DNA of 64,000 nucleotides from Chthonobacter albigriseus (GCF_013839445.1 NZ_JACDIT010000008.1:1-64000), one strand, 5' to 3'. Counted from the first letter of the stretch, positions 1 to 11,937 are shown. Notes: generated by a model not told the origin, from the sequence alone. A program made the numbers and translations.

Positions 1-175
1 CGCCAGGCCGACGCCGCCCACGTTTCTCTTTCTTCCCATTCACTTGTCAAAGAACAGAGGGCAAAACCCTCGAAACTGTCTCTCCGGCGACGCGTCTTGC
101 CTCTGCGCTGTGCAGAGCTCAACCCCGTCGGTCTGGAGATCCGTGCCGTCGTCGGCGTCAGCGCCGCGTCGACGG
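1..175 (-). other. rRNA operon leader (16S gene lies beyond the left edge)
   Basis: Read on the minus strand, this stretch follows a strong promoter, contains a boxA antitermination sequence at 43-56, and ends with a purine-rich run and an AAACGTGG-type segment (about 15-40). I recognise that arrangement from the 5' leaders of 16S rRNA genes in rhizobia. No rRNA coding sequence is inside the window. A boxA also occurs in 16S-23S spacers, but no 16S gene lies on the upstream side, so the leader reading is preferred. The assignment rests on remembered family patterns, not on an alignment. Confidence 0.7.
43..56 (-). promoter_or_regulatory. boxA antitermination site of rRNA leader
   Basis: On the minus strand the sequence is TGTTCTTTGACAAG, close to the classical boxA core TGCTCTTTAACA. 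BoxA in nascent rRNA binds NusB/NusE and lets RNA polymerase resist Rho. It lies about 120 nt downstream of the predicted start of transcription. Confidence 0.7.
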
Positions 176-180
176 GGTGG

Positions 181-209
181 CGTATAGGACGGATTCGGCG
201 GGCCGGCAA
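181..209 (-). promoter_or_regulatory. rRNA operon promoter with UP-like element
   Basis: On the minus strand, TTGCCG (204-209) and TATACG (181-186) are separated by exactly 17 bp. An A/T-rich tract at 211-221 sits directly upstream of the -35 box, as UP elements do in rRNA promoters. Transcription would start near 175 and run leftward into the boxA leader. Confidence 0.6.
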
Positions 210-249
210 GCAGAAAATTATCGGACTGATGACAACGCCGTTTTCCTGT

Positions 250-258
250 TGTGGATAA
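250..258 (-). promoter_or_regulatory. DnaA box upstream of rRNA promoter
   Basis: A perfect TTATCCACA nonamer on the minus strand, about 40 bp upstream of the -35 box of the rRNA promoter. A single box is not an origin. It could let DnaA influence rRNA transcription, or it could be a chance match. Confidence 0.4.
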
Positions 259-259
259 C

Positions 260-722
260 CACTCCGCCGACCTGCCATTCGCGCCGGAAAACCGCCACGG
301 ATCGCCGTCTTCCACATATGGGGTGACGCCGACGGGGCACAAGAGGACCCAGGGTCTTCTTGTTCGGCTTGCTGCCGACTGATTCGGGACCGGGCCGTTT
401 TCGCCGTGGGGCTCAAACTGGAATCACGGTCGGTCGAATCCACCCGTCGCGGACGGAGGCAATGCCCGACGGGCTGCGACCGGCACCGGTCCTTCTCGGA
501 AGGTCCGGACGCGGTGACCGGAAGTAACCATACGGGATCGCGGTGTCGGCATCCGCGTCCGCCCCGCCCTGTCCGGATAATCGTCAGTAGGCCTCCAGCA
601 GATACGGCCGCACTTTGATTATTCCCTCTGAGGCGCAAAATAACGGCTGACGGCGCGCCGGAACCAACCTTGCCTCATGTGGTTCTTTCCCCGTGACCCA
701 CTTGCATAGAAAGGAACCGGTC
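260..722. other. Intergenic stretch, no convincing gene
   Basis: Short open frames here are arginine- and proline-rich and lack ribosome-binding sites, as expected for chance frames in GC-rich DNA. The distal part (about 590-722) must carry the promoter of the DUF1236 gene. A weak TTGATT at 615-620 with an A-rich -10 region near 636-643 is the only candidate I see. Confidence 0.5.
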
Positions 723-1115
723 ATGAGGAAGAGCATTCCGATTCTCGCGGCCGTACTGATTTCGGCCAGTGCGATGCATGTCCAGGCCCAGGAAGGCACC
801 GTCAGCGGCGCCGCGGGCGGAGCCGTCACCGGCGCCATCGTCGGCGGCCCGATCGGCGCTGCAGTCGGCGGTGTCGCCGGCGCGGCGCTCGGCACGGTCC
901 TGGCCCCGCCGACGCCGGAAGTGCAGAGCTACGTGGTGCAGCAGCAGGTGCCGTCGATCGCCATCCAGGAGCCGATCGTGGTCGGCCAGCCGCTGCCACC
1001 GACCGTGCAGCTCTACGAGATCCCGCAGGCGCAAGGCTACACCTACACTGTGGTCAACAACCAGCGCGTCATCGTCGACCCGCAGACGCGGACGGTGATC
1101 CAGGTCGTGCAGTAA
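723..1115 (+). CDS. DUF1236-family secreted protein with glycine zipper
   Basis: A 130-residue protein. The start at 723 is preferred over an in-frame ATG 30 bp upstream because AAAGGA lies just before it and the protein then opens directly with a signal peptide (MRKSIPIL..., cleavage near the AQA at residues 19-21). Residues about 25-60 are a GxxxG-rich glycine zipper, which often inserts in or spans membranes. The C-terminus (TYTVVNNQRVIVDPQTR) matches the short DUF1236 domain common in Hyphomicrobiales. Function is unknown. It is followed by a strong terminator and appears monocistronic. Confidence 0.8.
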   Translation: MRKSIPILAAVLISASAMHVQAQEGTVSGAAGGAVTGAIVGGPIGAAVGGVAGAALGTVLAPPTPEVQSYVVQQQVPSIAIQEPIVVGQPLPPTVQLYEIPQAQGYTYTVVNNQRVIVDPQTRTVIQVVQ

Positions 1116-1140
1116 GCGACACTGCCGTTGCAGACGGACG

Positions 1141-1176
1141 AAGGCCGGCGCGGGCGACCGCACCGGCCTTTTTCTT
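1141..1176 (+). terminator. Intrinsic terminator of the DUF1236 gene
   Basis: A 12-bp stem (1141-1152 with 1159-1170, one C/T mismatch) with a 6-nt loop is followed by a T-rich tract, 25 bp after the stop codon of the upstream gene. Confidence 0.8.
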
Positions 1177-1189
1177 GCGGGTTCGACGG

Positions 1190-1465
1190 TCAGGCCGACG
1201 GCGGCTCGCGGCGCAGCAGGTTCTCCACGCGCAGGATGCGGCGGGTGAGAGCCAGCGAAGCGACCAGGCCGGGAATGCCGATGACGGCCATCAGGATCCA
1301 GGTCCCGGTGTCGCCGACGCCAAGCAGCCCGCCCACCGCCCAGGCGAAGGCGAACGCCGCGCCGAGCAGTTCGGTGACGATCAGGAGCGTGGCGCCGACC
1401 GCCGCCAGCACGGTGTCGAAGGCGGAGAAACGCTGGTTGTCGACCGGAATACCTTTGGTGGCCAT
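1190..1465 (-). CDS. Small two-helix membrane protein
   Basis: A 91-residue protein of no recognised family. The start at 1465 (MATKGIPVD) is chosen over an upstream frame extension of about 21 basic residues because a GGAAAG lies 10-15 nt before it. Two hydrophobic stretches (about residues 20-47 and 53-68) suggest two transmembrane helices, with a short charged C-terminal tail. It is separated from pnp by a terminator and so is probably transcribed on its own. I cannot assign a function. Confidence 0.6.
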   Translation of the reverse strand: MATKGIPVDNQRFSAFDTVLAAVGATLLIVTELLGAAFAFAWAVGGLLGVGDTGTWILMAVIGIPGLVASLALTRRILRVENLLRREPPSA

Positions 1466-1588
1466 GAGCCGTACACTTTCCAGGGCTGAACGTGGCGGCA
1501 TCAAGAGGCGCGGCGGGCGCGAAGTCAAGCGCGATGGCGCAACAGGGCGCCAGGATCATCCGGCCGGGCCAAGCCGGTTTCACGCATG

Positions 1589-1622
1589 GAAAAGGCCGGG
1601 ACGCCTCACGCACCCCGGCCTT
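1589..1622 (-). terminator. Intrinsic terminator of pnp
   Basis: On the minus strand a 9-bp stem (AAGGCCGGG with its complement, 1592-1600 and 1614-1622) ends in a short T-run. It lies 26 bp downstream of the pnp stop codon. Confidence 0.7.
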
Positions 1623-1647
1623 ACCAGTCACGATGACCCGCCGAGGA

Positions 1648-3780
1648 TCAGACGTCCGGCTGGCGGTCGTCCTGCTTGATCTCCTGGCCGGTCTTCTGGT
1701 CGACGACCTTCATGGACAGGCGGACCTTGCCGCGCTCGTCGAAGCCCATCAGCTTGACCCAGACTTTGTCGCCTTCCTTGACCACGTCCTTGACGTTCTG
1801 GACGCGCTGCGGCGCCAGTTGGGAGACGTGGACGAGGCCGTCGCGGGAGCCGAAGAAGTTCACGAAGGCGCCGAAGTCGACGACCTTCACGACCGTGCCT
1901 TCGTAGATGGCGCCCATCTCCGGTTCGGCGGCGATGCCCTTCACCCAGTTCATCGCGGCCTGGATGGCCTTGAGGTCGGACGAGGCGAACTTGACGGTGC
2001 CGTCGTCCTGGATGTCGATCTTGGCGCCGGTCTTCTCCACGATCTCGCGGATGACCTTGCCGCCCGAGCCGATCACTTCGCGGATCTTGTCGGTCGGGAT
2101 CTTCATCACCTCGATGCGCGGCGCATGCTCGCCGAGTTCGGCGCGGGCGCCGGTGATGGCCTTAGCCATCTCGCCGAGGATGTGCTGGCGGCCGCCCTTG
2201 GCCTGCTCCAGGGCGACCTTCATGATCTCCTCGGTGATGCCGGTGATCTTGATGTCCATCTGCAGCGAGGTGATGCCGTTCTCGGTGCCGGCGACCTTGA
2301 AGTCCATGTCGCCGAGGTGGTCCTCGTCGCCCAGGATGTCGGAGAGGACAGCGAAGCGGTCACCCTCCTTGATCAGGCCCATGGCGATGCCGGCGGTGGC
2401 GGCCTTGAGCGGCACGCCCGCGTCCATCAGCGCCAGCGAGGAACCGCAGACGGTGGCCATCGAGGAGGAGCCGTTCGATTCGGTGATCTCCGACACCACG
2501 CGGATGGTGTAGGGGAACTCGTGCTTCTCCGGAAGCATCGGGTGCACGGCGCGCCAGGCGAGCTTGCCGTGGCCGATCTCGCGGCGGCCTGGCGAGCCCA
2601 TGCGGCCGGTTTCGCCGACCGAGTAGGGCGGGAAGTTGTAGTGCAGCATGAAGTGCTGCTTGAAGGTGCCCTCCAGGGCGTCGACGAACTGCTCGTCCTC
2701 GCCGGTGCCGAGGGTGGCGACCACAAGGGCCTGGGTCTCGCCGCGGGTGAACAGGGCGGAGCCGTGCGCGCGCGGCAGGACGCCGACTTCGGCGACGATC
2801 TGGCGGACCGTCTTCAGGTCGCGGCCGTCGATGCGGGAGCCGGTGTCGAGGATGTTCCAGCGGACGATCTTGGCCTGCAGGTCCTTGAAGACCGCGCCGA
2901 CCTGCTCCTTGGAGAAGGCAGGCTCGCCCCCTTCCGGAAAGAAGGCGGCCATGACCTTGGCCTTGGCAGCGTCGACGGCCTTATAGCGGTCCTGCTTCTG
3001 CGTGATCTTGTAGGCGGCGCGCAAGTCGGCCTCGGCGATCTCCAGCATCTTCTGCTCGATGGCGGAGTTGTCGACGGGGGTGAAGTCGCGCGGCTCCTTG
3101 GCAGCGCGTTCGGCCAGACGGATGATGCCGTCGATGACAGGCTGGAAGCCGCTGTGGCCGAACATGACGGCCTTCAGCATGGTGTCCTCGTCGAGCTCCT
3201 GAGCTTCCGATTCCACCATCAGGACGGCGTCGGCGGTGCCGGCGACGACTAGGTCGAGCTTGCTGTCGACCATCTTGTCGACCGGCGGGTTCAGCACGAA
3301 GGCCCCGTCGATCATGCCGACGCGGGCGGCGCCGACCGGGCCCATGAAGGGCACGCCGGAGAGCGTCAGCGCGGCGGAGGCGGCGACCATGGCCACCATG
3401 TCCGGCGCGTTCTCCATGTCATGGGCGAGAACCGTGACGATCACCTGGGTGTCGCACTTGTAGCCTTCGGGGAAGAGCGGGCGGATCGGGCGGTCGATCA
3501 GGCGCGAGGTCAGCGTCTCGTGCTCGGAGGGACGACCCTCGCGCTTGAAGAAGCCGCCGGGGATCTTGCCGGCCGCGAAGGCCTTCTCCTGGTAGTTGAC
3601 GGTCAGGGGGAAGAAGTCCTGGCCGGGCTTGGGCTCCTTGGCGGAGACGACGGTGGCGAGCACGACGGTTTCGCCGTAGGTGGCGAGCACGGAGCCGTCC
3701 GCCTGGCGGGCGACACGGCCCGTCTCGAGCGTCAGCGGGCGGCCGGCCCAGTCGATCTCGACTTTCTGAATATCGAACAT
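1648..3780 (-). CDS. pnp: Polyribonucleotide nucleotidyltransferase (PNPase)
   Basis: A 710-residue PNPase, full family length. It degrades RNA 3'-to-5' by phosphorolysis as a trimer and is part of the degradosome. Domain order is complete: RNase PH-like domain 1 (about 1-215), the helical linker domain (240-325), RNase PH-like domain 2 (330-545), a KH domain with the GSGG loop near residue 565, and an S1 domain ([18 protein letters not shown], about 622 onward). The minus-strand start [11 protein letters not shown] is the usual rhizobial start, with a GAAAGAGA ribosome-binding site. It is the last gene of the rimP-to-pnp cluster and has its own structured leader, which suggests RNase III-dependent autoregulation. 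Confidence 0.97.
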   Translation of the reverse strand: MFDIQKVEIDWAGRPLTLETGRVARQADGSVLATYGETVVLATVVSAKEPKPGQDFFPLTVNYQEKAFAAGKIPGGFFKREGRPSEHETLTSRLIDRPIRPLFPEGYKCDTQVIVTVLAHDMENAPDMVAMVAASAALTLSGVPFMGPVGAARVGMIDGAFVLNPPVDKMVDSKLDLVVAGTADAVLMVESEAQELDEDTMLKAVMFGHSGFQPVIDGIIRLAERAAKEPRDFTPVDNSAIEQKMLEIAEADLRAAYKITQKQDRYKAVDAAKAKVMAAFFPEGGEPAFSKEQVGAVFKDLQAKIVRWNILDTGSRIDGRDLKTVRQIVAEVGVLPRAHGSALFTRGETQALVVATLGTGEDEQFVDALEGTFKQHFMLHYNFPPYSVGETGRMGSPGRREIGHGKLAWRAVHPMLPEKHEFPYTIRVVSEITESNGSSSMATVCGSSLALMDAGVPLKAATAGIAMGLIKEGDRFAVLSDILGDEDHLGDMDFKVAGTENGITSLQMDIKITGITEEIMKVALEQAKGGRQHILGEMAKAITGARAELGEHAPRIEVMKIPTDKIREVIGSGGKVIREIVEKTGAKIDIQDDGTVKFASSDLKAIQAAMNWVKGIAAEPEMGAIYEGTVVKVVDFGAFVNFFGSRDGLVHVSQLAPQRVQNVKDVVKEGDKVWVKLMGFDERGKVRLSMKVVDQKTGQEIKQDDRQPDV

Positions 3781-3832
3781 GTTCTCTTTCTATCCTCGAA
3801 CCTCGTGGTGGGTCCGGTACGGTGGCGACCAC

Positions 3833-3882
3833 GGGCAAGACGGCGAGTCGCTTTCCGGGGAAAGCGACCGGCGATCCTGCCC
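3833..3882 (-). promoter_or_regulatory. Long stem-loop in pnp 5' leader (probable RNase III site)
   Basis: The two 22-nt arms 3833-3854 and 3861-3882 pair over almost their full length: two mismatches and a few G-U pairs by my count, around a 6-nt loop. It sits 53 nt upstream of the pnp start codon. In E. coli a comparable long pnp leader helix is cut by RNase III and then processed by PNPase, which represses its own synthesis. Structure is seen directly; the function is inferred by analogy. Confidence 0.65.
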
Positions 3883-4064
3883 CATGGCCCTCAGGCACCG
3901 GGGAGGCGGCCCGCGTGATCCCGAACGTTCGGGAAACGCCGCGCCGGCCACCTGCGGAAAGGGCCGATCCTCGGCGGCCCCGACGCTGCTTCGCCAGTTC
4001 GGCGACGCAACGTGTCGGGCGTGCACATACCACGTTTGCGGCATCGAGTGCACACCCCGATACG
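3883..4064. other. rpsO-pnp spacer, no gene
   Basis: The gap between rpsO and pnp totals 348 bp. Apart from the rpsO terminator and the pnp leader helix I see no open frame with a ribosome-binding site. A promoter for pnp is expected here, but I could not find a convincing -35/-10 pair. Confidence 0.5.
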
Positions 4065-4104
4065 GAAAAACGAACAGGGTGCCGGAGCGGATCCGACACC
4101 CTGT
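4065..4104 (-). terminator. Intrinsic terminator of rpsO
   Basis: On the minus strand ACAGGGTG and its complement form the base of a hairpin extended by CGGA/TCCG, followed by TTCGTTTTT. It lies just beyond the rpsO stop codon, so pnp either depends on read-through or has its own promoter. Confidence 0.75.
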
Positions 4105-4128
4105 CCGAAACTCATGATCGAAGCCGGA

Positions 4129-4398
4129 TCAGCGACGCAGGCCGAGACGGCCGATGAGCGTGGTGTAACGCTCCTCGCTGGTGCGCTTCAGGTAGTCCAG
4201 GAGCTGGCGGCGCTGGCTGACGAGCTTCAGGAGGCCGCGGCGGGAGTGGTTATCCTTGCCGTGGGTCTTGAAGTGGTCGGTCAGGTTGGAGATGCGCTCG
4301 GAGAGGATCGCAACCTGGACCTCGGGCGAACCGGTGTCGCCTTCCTTGGTGCCGTATTCCTTGATGAGCGCAGCCTTGCGCTCGACGGTGATCGACAT
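4129..4398 (-). CDS. rpsO: 30S ribosomal protein S15
   Basis: 89 residues, exactly the normal length of S15, which binds the central domain of 16S rRNA early in 30S assembly. The family pattern is intact, including GDTGSPEVQ near the N-terminus, the HxxxHxKDxHSRRGL segment ([18 protein letters not shown]) and the LLDYLK stretch. It lies 29 bp after truB and is followed by its own terminator before pnp, as in many bacteria. Confidence 0.98.
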   Translation of the reverse strand: MSITVERKAALIKEYGTKEGDTGSPEVQVAILSERISNLTDHFKTHGKDNHSRRGLLKLVSQRRQLLDYLKRTSEERYTTLIGRLGLRR

Positions 4399-4427
4399 CG
4401 GTCTATCCTTTGCCTCTGCGGGCGCCG

Positions 4428-5357
4428 TCAGCGGGCACCCAGGTTGAACACGCGCCTGGGGTGAAGCTCGCCGCGTTCGACCTCGCCCAGCGCGATCAAC
4501 TGCCCCTGGCAGGTCGCGTAGGCCGGTCCTTCGAAGACGGGAGCATCCCTTCCGCGCAGGAGAACCGACTGGCCGGAGCGCAGGCGGTTCGCGTCCGTTC
4601 CCGTCACGGCCAGGGCCGGGATGTCGTCCAGCGCGGTCTCGACGGGGCGGAGAGCAGCGGCGAGTTCGCCGATGCGGGCGTCGTCATGACGGATTTCCTG
4701 GAGAAAGTCCAGGGGAATCATGTCGGCCTCGCCAAAGGGGCCGACGCCGAGACGGCGCAATTGGGTGACGTGGCCGCGGGTGCCGAGCCGGCGGCCCATG
4801 TCGCGGGCGAGCGCGCGCACGTAGGTGCCCTTGCCGCACTCGGTCTCAAAGACGGCGGTATCCGGGTCCGGCGTCTCGACGAGGTCGAGGCGGTGGATCA
4901 CCACGGGACGGGCTTCCAGGATCACTTCCTCGCCGGCGCGGGCAAGGTCGTAGGCGCGCTCGCCGTCCACCTTGATGGCGGAGAAGGCGGGCGGGGTCTG
5001 CAGGATCTCGCCTTCGAAGCCGTCAAGGATCGCCTCGATCTCGGCCGCCGTCGGGCGATGGTCGCTGGCGGCGACGACGGCACCCTCGGTGTCGTCGGTG
5101 GTCGTCTCGGCGCCCCAGCGGACGGTGAAGCGGTAGAGCTTTTCGCCGTCCTGGACGAACGGGACGGTTTTGGTCGCCTCGCCGAGCGCGATCGGCAGCA
5201 TGCCCGAGGCCAGCGGATCGAGCGTGCCGGCGTGTCCGGCCTTCGAGGTGCCGAAGATCCGCTTGATGGCGCCGACCGCCTGGGTCGACGTCATGCCGAC
5301 CGGCTTGTCGAGCACCACCCAGCCGTGGACGGTGTTGTTCTTCTGTCTGCGGGACAT
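4428..5357 (-). CDS. truB: tRNA pseudouridine(55) synthase TruB
   Basis: A 309-residue TruB that makes pseudouridine 55 in the T-loop of nearly all tRNAs. The N-terminal motif [13 protein letters not shown] and the catalytic motif [12 protein letters not shown] with Asp47 are intact, followed by [10 protein letters not shown] and the [10 protein letters not shown] motif. Length is normal. It lies between rbfA (79 bp upstream) and rpsO (29 bp downstream) in the translation operon. Confidence 0.97.
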   Translation of the reverse strand: MSRRQKNNTVHGWVVLDKPVGMTSTQAVGAIKRIFGTSKAGHAGTLDPLASGMLPIALGEATKTVPFVQDGEKLYRFTVRWGAETTTDDTEGAVVAASDHRPTAAEIEAILDGFEGEILQTPPAFSAIKVDGERAYDLARAGEEVILEARPVVIHRLDLVETPDPDTAVFETECGKGTYVRALARDMGRRLGTRGHVTQLRRLGVGPFGEADMIPLDFLQEIRHDDARIGELAAALRPVETALDDIPALAVTGTDANRLRSGQSVLLRGRDAPVFEGPAYATCQGQLIALGEVERGELHPRRVFNLGAR

Positions 5358-5436
5358 GTGCTTCCTGTCGATTGCGCCGACGCGGGATCGGACCGCGGGC
5401 CGGCGTGAACGCCTTTCATCCCCTACCCAAGCGGGA

Positions 5437-5856
5437 TCAACCTTCGTCCTCTTCCGCTTCCAGGTCGCGCTTGACCTCCGGCGAACGGAGGATCTCGTCG
5501 ATGCGGGCGCTTTCCTCGAAACGGTCGTCGAAGCGGAAGACGAGGTCGGGGGCGTATTTCAGGTTGATGCGGTGGGCGACCTCGCCGCGGATAAAGCGCT
5601 TGTGGCGCTCCAAGGCCTTGACGGCGAGCTTGGGATCGCCGCTGGCGAGCGGCGTGACGTAGACGGTCGCGTTCTTCAGGTCGGGGGAGACGCGGACCTC
5701 CGGCACGGTGATCATCAGGGCGGCGATGTCGTCGTCCAGGATCTCGCCGCGGGCGAGGAGGTCGGCCATTGCATGGCGGATCAGTTCACCGACGCGGAGC
5801 TGGCGCTGGGAAGGTCCGGATGGGGATGCGGGCCGTCGGCCGGCGTTTCTGCTCAT
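5437..5856 (-). CDS. rbfA: 30S ribosome-binding factor A
   Basis: A 139-residue RbfA, a late 30S maturation factor that binds near the 5' end of 16S rRNA. The start at 5856 (MSRNAGRRP) is chosen because the longer frame adds 46 residues overlapping the infB-rbfA hairpin, with no family similarity. The conserved core [18 protein letters not shown] and the KH-like [14 protein letters not shown] segment are present. The acidic C-terminal tail is typical of alphaproteobacteria. Confidence 0.95.
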   Translation of the reverse strand: MSRNAGRRPASPSGPSQRQLRVGELIRHAMADLLARGEILDDDIAALMITVPEVRVSPDLKNATVYVTPLASGDPKLAVKALERHKRFIRGEVAHRINLKYAPDLVFRFDDRFEESARIDEILRSPEVKRDLEAEEDEG

Positions 5857-5910
5857 GGGTGCCACTTGCGGTCTGAAGGGAGGCCGAAAAGGGCGCTCCC
5901 GATGTGAGAA

Positions 5911-5942
5911 GGCCGGCGCCGGACCCGAAGTCCGCGCCGGCC
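5911..5942 (-). other. Intercistronic UUCG hairpin between infB and rbfA
   Basis: On the minus strand GGCCGGCGC pairs with its complement, extended through GGAC/GTCC with small bulges, around a TTCG loop closed by C and G. No T-run follows, so it is more likely an mRNA-stabilising or processing element than a terminator. Confidence 0.55.
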
Positions 5943-5965
5943 TGCCTTGTTTCATGCCTGCCCGG

Positions 5966-8665
<2,700 letters not shown>

Positions 8666-8740
8666 ACCGTGCTCTATCCTCGCCGGTCATGCGGAGCGGC
8701 TTCGTCCGACCATCATGACCAATCGTATCGCGGTCCCTTA

Positions 8741-9481
8741 TCAGGAGCCCGCTATCCAGTCCGTATCCGGCGACCCACCCCGATATCGGGCGAGCGCGGC
8801 GGCGTGTTGGAGGAAGCTGGTGCTCGCTCCGCCGGCGAGCAGTGCAGCATGTACCACATTTGCGCCGCCCAATGCCAAATCCAAATCCGCTCCGGAGAAC
8901 AAACCTTCGATCACGCGCGGCATTTTCGCGGGATCCAAAGCCACTTCCGGGGCGGGCGCGGCGGCATCATCGTCGCCGCCGTCCCTGTCATCTTCGTCTT
9001 CGTCGTCCTCGTCGAAAGGCTCGTCGCCTTCCGCCATCGCCCGGGCCCTGCGTCGCATCGACTGCGCCACCTTGCGCCGGCCGTCGTCGGCCGCCTCGAC
9101 CGCATGGATCACGGCGACAGCCTGACCCTTGCCGAGCGCCGTCGTCACCTTGCCGAAGCCGGTGACCACCTTGCCGGCCTTTCGCGCCATCGAAAGGGCC
9201 GACAGCGCGGTGTCCTTCAGAAGGCGATCCACCCAGTCGGCGAGGTCCGCATCGACCTGGACCTCGGCCTTGAAGCCGCGGCCGAAGAGCTTGCGCTTCA
9301 CCGCCTCGGCGACCAGGTCGCGGCTTCCGGTCACCCAGACGCCGCGGCCGGGAAGCTTGCCCCTGACGTCCGGGACCACCCGGCCGGAGGGGTCCTGGAC
9401 GAAGCGGATCAAGCCCGCCGGGGGCTGCGCTTCGCGCGTCACCAGACAGGTGCGCTCGGCGGTCTCCGTCTTCGGCGCCAT
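8741..9481 (-). CDS. YlxR-L7Ae-type RNA-binding protein
   Basis: A 246-residue protein of the RNA-binding family encoded between nusA and infB. The N-terminus (about 1-85) is a YlxR/DUF448 domain (TCLVTREAQPP...GRGVWVTGSRD). The middle segment (SALSMARKAGKVVTGFGKV) resembles an L7Ae-like fold. An unusual run of Asp and Glu (about residues 155-172) splits it from a C-terminal domain (VIEGLFSGADLDLALGGANVVHAALL) common in alphaproteobacteria. YlxR has been linked to transcription and RNA processing elsewhere. The acidic insert is the distinctive feature here. Confidence 0.9.
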   Translation of the reverse strand: MAPKTETAERTCLVTREAQPPAGLIRFVQDPSGRVVPDVRGKLPGRGVWVTGSRDLVAEAVKRKLFGRGFKAEVQVDADLADWVDRLLKDTALSALSMARKAGKVVTGFGKVTTALGKGQAVAVIHAVEAADDGRRKVAQSMRRRARAMAEGDEPFDEDDEDEDDRDGGDDDAAAPAPEVALDPAKMPRVIEGLFSGADLDLALGGANVVHAALLAGGASTSFLQHAAALARYRGGSPDTDWIAGS

Positions 9482-9523
9482 CGCGTCACCTCACCCCGAA
9501 TGCCGGCGGCCGCCGCGGGAGGC

Positions 9524-11155
9524 TCACGCCTCCTCGGAGGCCTCGGCCCCGGTCTCCTCACCTGCGTCGCCGTCTTCGGCGACCTCGTCCTCGGCGACCA
9601 CTTCAACAGGCGCCTCGATCCAGCCGGCCGCGACGCGGGCGGCCATGACGATCGCCTCGGCGTCAGTGCGCGAAACGTCGAGATCGGACAACGCACCCTT
9701 GTGGCGGGTGGTCTCGCCGGCCTTGCGCTCGGTCCAGCCGACGAGATCGTCGGTGGCGCAGCCGGCGAGGTCCTCGACCGTCTTGACGCCGTCCTTGCCG
9801 AGGGCGACCAGCATGGCGGTGGTGACGCCCGGGATCTCCTTCAGCGCGTCCTCGACACCCAGCTTGACGCGCTCCTCGTCGAGTTCGCGGTCCTTGGCGT
9901 CGAGGAACTCGATCGCGCGGGCCTGGATCTCCTCGGCGGTCTCGTCGTCGAAGCCCTCGATGGACGCGATCTCGTCGCGGTCGACATAGGCGAGCTCCTC
10001 GACCGAGGCGAAGCCCTCGGTGGCGAGCAACTGGCCGACAACCTCGTCCACGTTAAGGGCGTTCATGAAGAGCTCAGTGCGCTCGTTGAACTCCTTCTGG
10101 CGGCGCTCGCTCTCGGCGGCTTCCGTCATGATGTCGATCGCCCAGCCGGTGAGCTGGGAGGCGAGGCGGACGTTCTGGCCGCGGCGGCCGATGGCCAGCG
10201 AAAGCTGCTCGTCGGGGACCACCACCTCGATGCGCTCTGCGTCCTCGTCGAGCACGACCTTGGACACCTCGGCCGGCTGCAGGGCGTTGACGATGAAGGT
10301 CGCAGCGTCGGGATTCCAGGGAATGATGTCGATCTTCTCGCCCTGAAGTTCCTGCACCACCGCCTGGACGCGGCTGCCGCGCATGCCGACGCAGGCGCCG
10401 ACCGGGTCGATGGAGGAGTCCTTGGAGATGACGGCGATCTTGGCGCGCGAGCCCGGATCGCGGGCGACGGCCTTCACCTCGATGACGCCGTCGTAGATCT
10501 CCGGCACTTCCTGGGCGAACAGCTTGGCCATGAAGGTCGGGTGGGTGCGCGACAGGAAGACCTGCGGGCCGCGCTGCTCGCGGCGGACGTCGTAGATCAG
10601 CGCGCGGATACGGTCGCCGTAGCGGAAGGTTTCGCGCGGGATCAGCTCGTCGCGGCGGACGATCGCCTCGCCGCGGCCGAGGTCGACGATGACGTTGCCG
10701 TATTCGACGCGCTTGACCACGCCGTTGACGACCTCGCCGATGCGGTCCTTGTACTCGTCGAACTGGCGATCGCGCTCGGCCTCGCGGACCTTCTGGACAA
10801 TGACCTGCTTGGCGGACTGGGCGGCGATGCGGCCGAAGTCGATCGGCGGCAGCGGCTCGGAGATGAAGTCGCCCAGGCGGGCGGCCGGATTGCGGTGGCG
10901 CGCCTCGGCAAGGTCCACCTCGGTAGAGGAGTTCTCCACCGCTTCCACCACCTGGAGCAGCCGCTGCAGGCGGATCTCTCCGGTACGCGGATTGATCTCG
11001 GCGCGGACATCCGTCTCGGATCCATAGCGCGAGCGGGCCGCCTTCTGAATGGCGTCCTCCATCGCTGCAATCACGATCTGGCGGTCGATCGACTTCTCGC
11101 GCGCGACCGCATCGGCGATCTGCAAGAGTTCCAGTCGGTTCGCACTGACGGCCAT
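9524..11155 (-). CDS. nusA: Transcription termination/antitermination factor NusA
   Basis: A 543-residue NusA, which binds RNA polymerase and modulates pausing, termination and rRNA antitermination. The start at 11155 ([18 protein letters not shown]) has AGGAGAAA just upstream; the longer frame adds 14 residues without support. Order: N-terminal polymerase-binding domain (1-130), S1 domain ([21 protein letters not shown]), KH domains with VGMRGSR and IGRRGQN loops, then C-terminal helix-hairpin-helix repeats and a very acidic tail, as in other alphaproteobacteria. It lies 65 bp after rimP. Confidence 0.98.
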   Translation of the reverse strand: MAVSANRLELLQIADAVAREKSIDRQIVIAAMEDAIQKAARSRYGSETDVRAEINPRTGEIRLQRLLQVVEAVENSSTEVDLAEARHRNPAARLGDFISEPLPPIDFGRIAAQSAKQVIVQKVREAERDRQFDEYKDRIGEVVNGVVKRVEYGNVIVDLGRGEAIVRRDELIPRETFRYGDRIRALIYDVRREQRGPQVFLSRTHPTFMAKLFAQEVPEIYDGVIEVKAVARDPGSRAKIAVISKDSSIDPVGACVGMRGSRVQAVVQELQGEKIDIIPWNPDAATFIVNALQPAEVSKVVLDEDAERIEVVVPDEQLSLAIGRRGQNVRLASQLTGWAIDIMTEAAESERRQKEFNERTELFMNALNVDEVVGQLLATEGFASVEELAYVDRDEIASIEGFDDETAEEIQARAIEFLDAKDRELDEERVKLGVEDALKEIPGVTTAMLVALGKDGVKTVEDLAGCATDDLVGWTERKAGETTRHKGALSDLDVSRTDAEAIVMAARVAAGWIEAPVEVVAEDEVAEDGDAGEETGAEASEEA

Positions 11156-11220
11156 GTCTTCTTTCTCCTGACCAATCATCACGGGCGGGGCGGCCACGGC
11201 CGCCAGACGCGCCGTCCCCC

Positions 11221-11820
11221 TCAGTTCTTCTCGGCCTTGCCCGCCTTCAGCGCTTCGCGCACCAGGGCGTCGTTCAAGACCAGCTTCGTCTCGGCAACCG
11301 CGGTCAGCGGAAACCAGACTTCATCGATGACGCCATCCAGCGACTGGAGCAGGCGGATGCCGCCTTCCTCGCCGCGAACGCCGAGGAGATAACCCCGGAA
11401 CCGCTTGCGACCTTCCACCGGGACCGCCGTTTCCAGCTTGGCCTCGAAGCCGGCCCAGCGCTCGAAGTCGGAGCGGCGGACGAGCACGCGGTCGATGCCG
11501 GGCGAGGAAACCTCCAGGTGATAGGCCTTGTCGATCGGATCCTCCAGATCGAGGACCGGGGAGACGGCCTTGGACACCGCCTCGCAATCCTCGACGGCCA
11601 TGGTGCCGTCGGCCTTCTCCGCCATGATCTGCAGCGTCAGGCCGTTCAGTCCGGAGAGCTTGACGCGGACCAGACGGTAGCCGAGATCGCGGATGATGGG
11701 GTCCACGATCGCCGCCACGCGAGCCTCGGTGCCGGTCTCGGTGACGAGACGCGGTTCGTCGAGGTCACTTTCCACGGCATGGCCGTGCAGGGCGGGGGCG
11801 GGGACTTGTTCACCACTCAT
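11221..11820 (-). CDS. rimP: Ribosome maturation factor RimP
   Basis: A 199-residue RimP, required for maturation of the 30S subunit. It shows the family segments [15 protein letters not shown], the [29 protein letters not shown] block (conserved SPGIDR) and the C-terminal SH3-like part. First gene of the rimP-nusA-infB operon. The leader has a good sigma-70-type promoter and an intrinsic-terminator-like hairpin before the start codon, so it is probably controlled by attenuation. Confidence 0.97.
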   Translation of the reverse strand: MSGEQVPAPALHGHAVESDLDEPRLVTETGTEARVAAIVDPIIRDLGYRLVRVKLSGLNGLTLQIMAEKADGTMAVEDCEAVSKAVSPVLDLEDPIDKAYHLEVSSPGIDRVLVRRSDFERWAGFEAKLETAVPVEGRKRFRGYLLGVRGEEGGIRLLQSLDGVIDEVWFPLTAVAETKLVLNDALVREALKAGKAEKN

Positions 11821-11868
11821 ATGGTCGATACCGGATCACTCTGCAACGGACGCGTCGGGCCAGATATG

Positions 11869-11899
11869 AAAAAGGAGCGGGTCCGGAGGGACCCACTCC
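11869..11899 (-). promoter_or_regulatory. Terminator-like hairpin in rimP leader (attenuator candidate)
   Basis: On the minus strand an 11-position stem (11874-11884 with 11889-11899, one mismatch) with a 4-nt loop is followed by five T residues at 11869-11873. It lies between the predicted rimP promoter and the rimP start, and no minus-strand gene lies upstream that it could terminate. Transcriptional attenuation of rimP operons is known in other proteobacteria. Confidence 0.65.
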
Positions 11900-11937
11900 C
11901 AATCCGCTTATGGAGCGCATCAGAACTGTTGAGGGCT

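Noticed and set aside
250-258. Chromosome origin suggested by DnaA boxes
   Set aside because: Only two isolated boxes occur, 15 kb apart (250-258 and 15469-15477), with no AT-rich unwinding region and no dnaA, repABC or hemE nearby.
40-342. Open frame of 100 codons on the minus strand
   Set aside because: It overlaps the rRNA promoter and boxA leader, has no ribosome-binding site and shows an arginine- and proline-rich composition typical of chance frames in GC-rich DNA.
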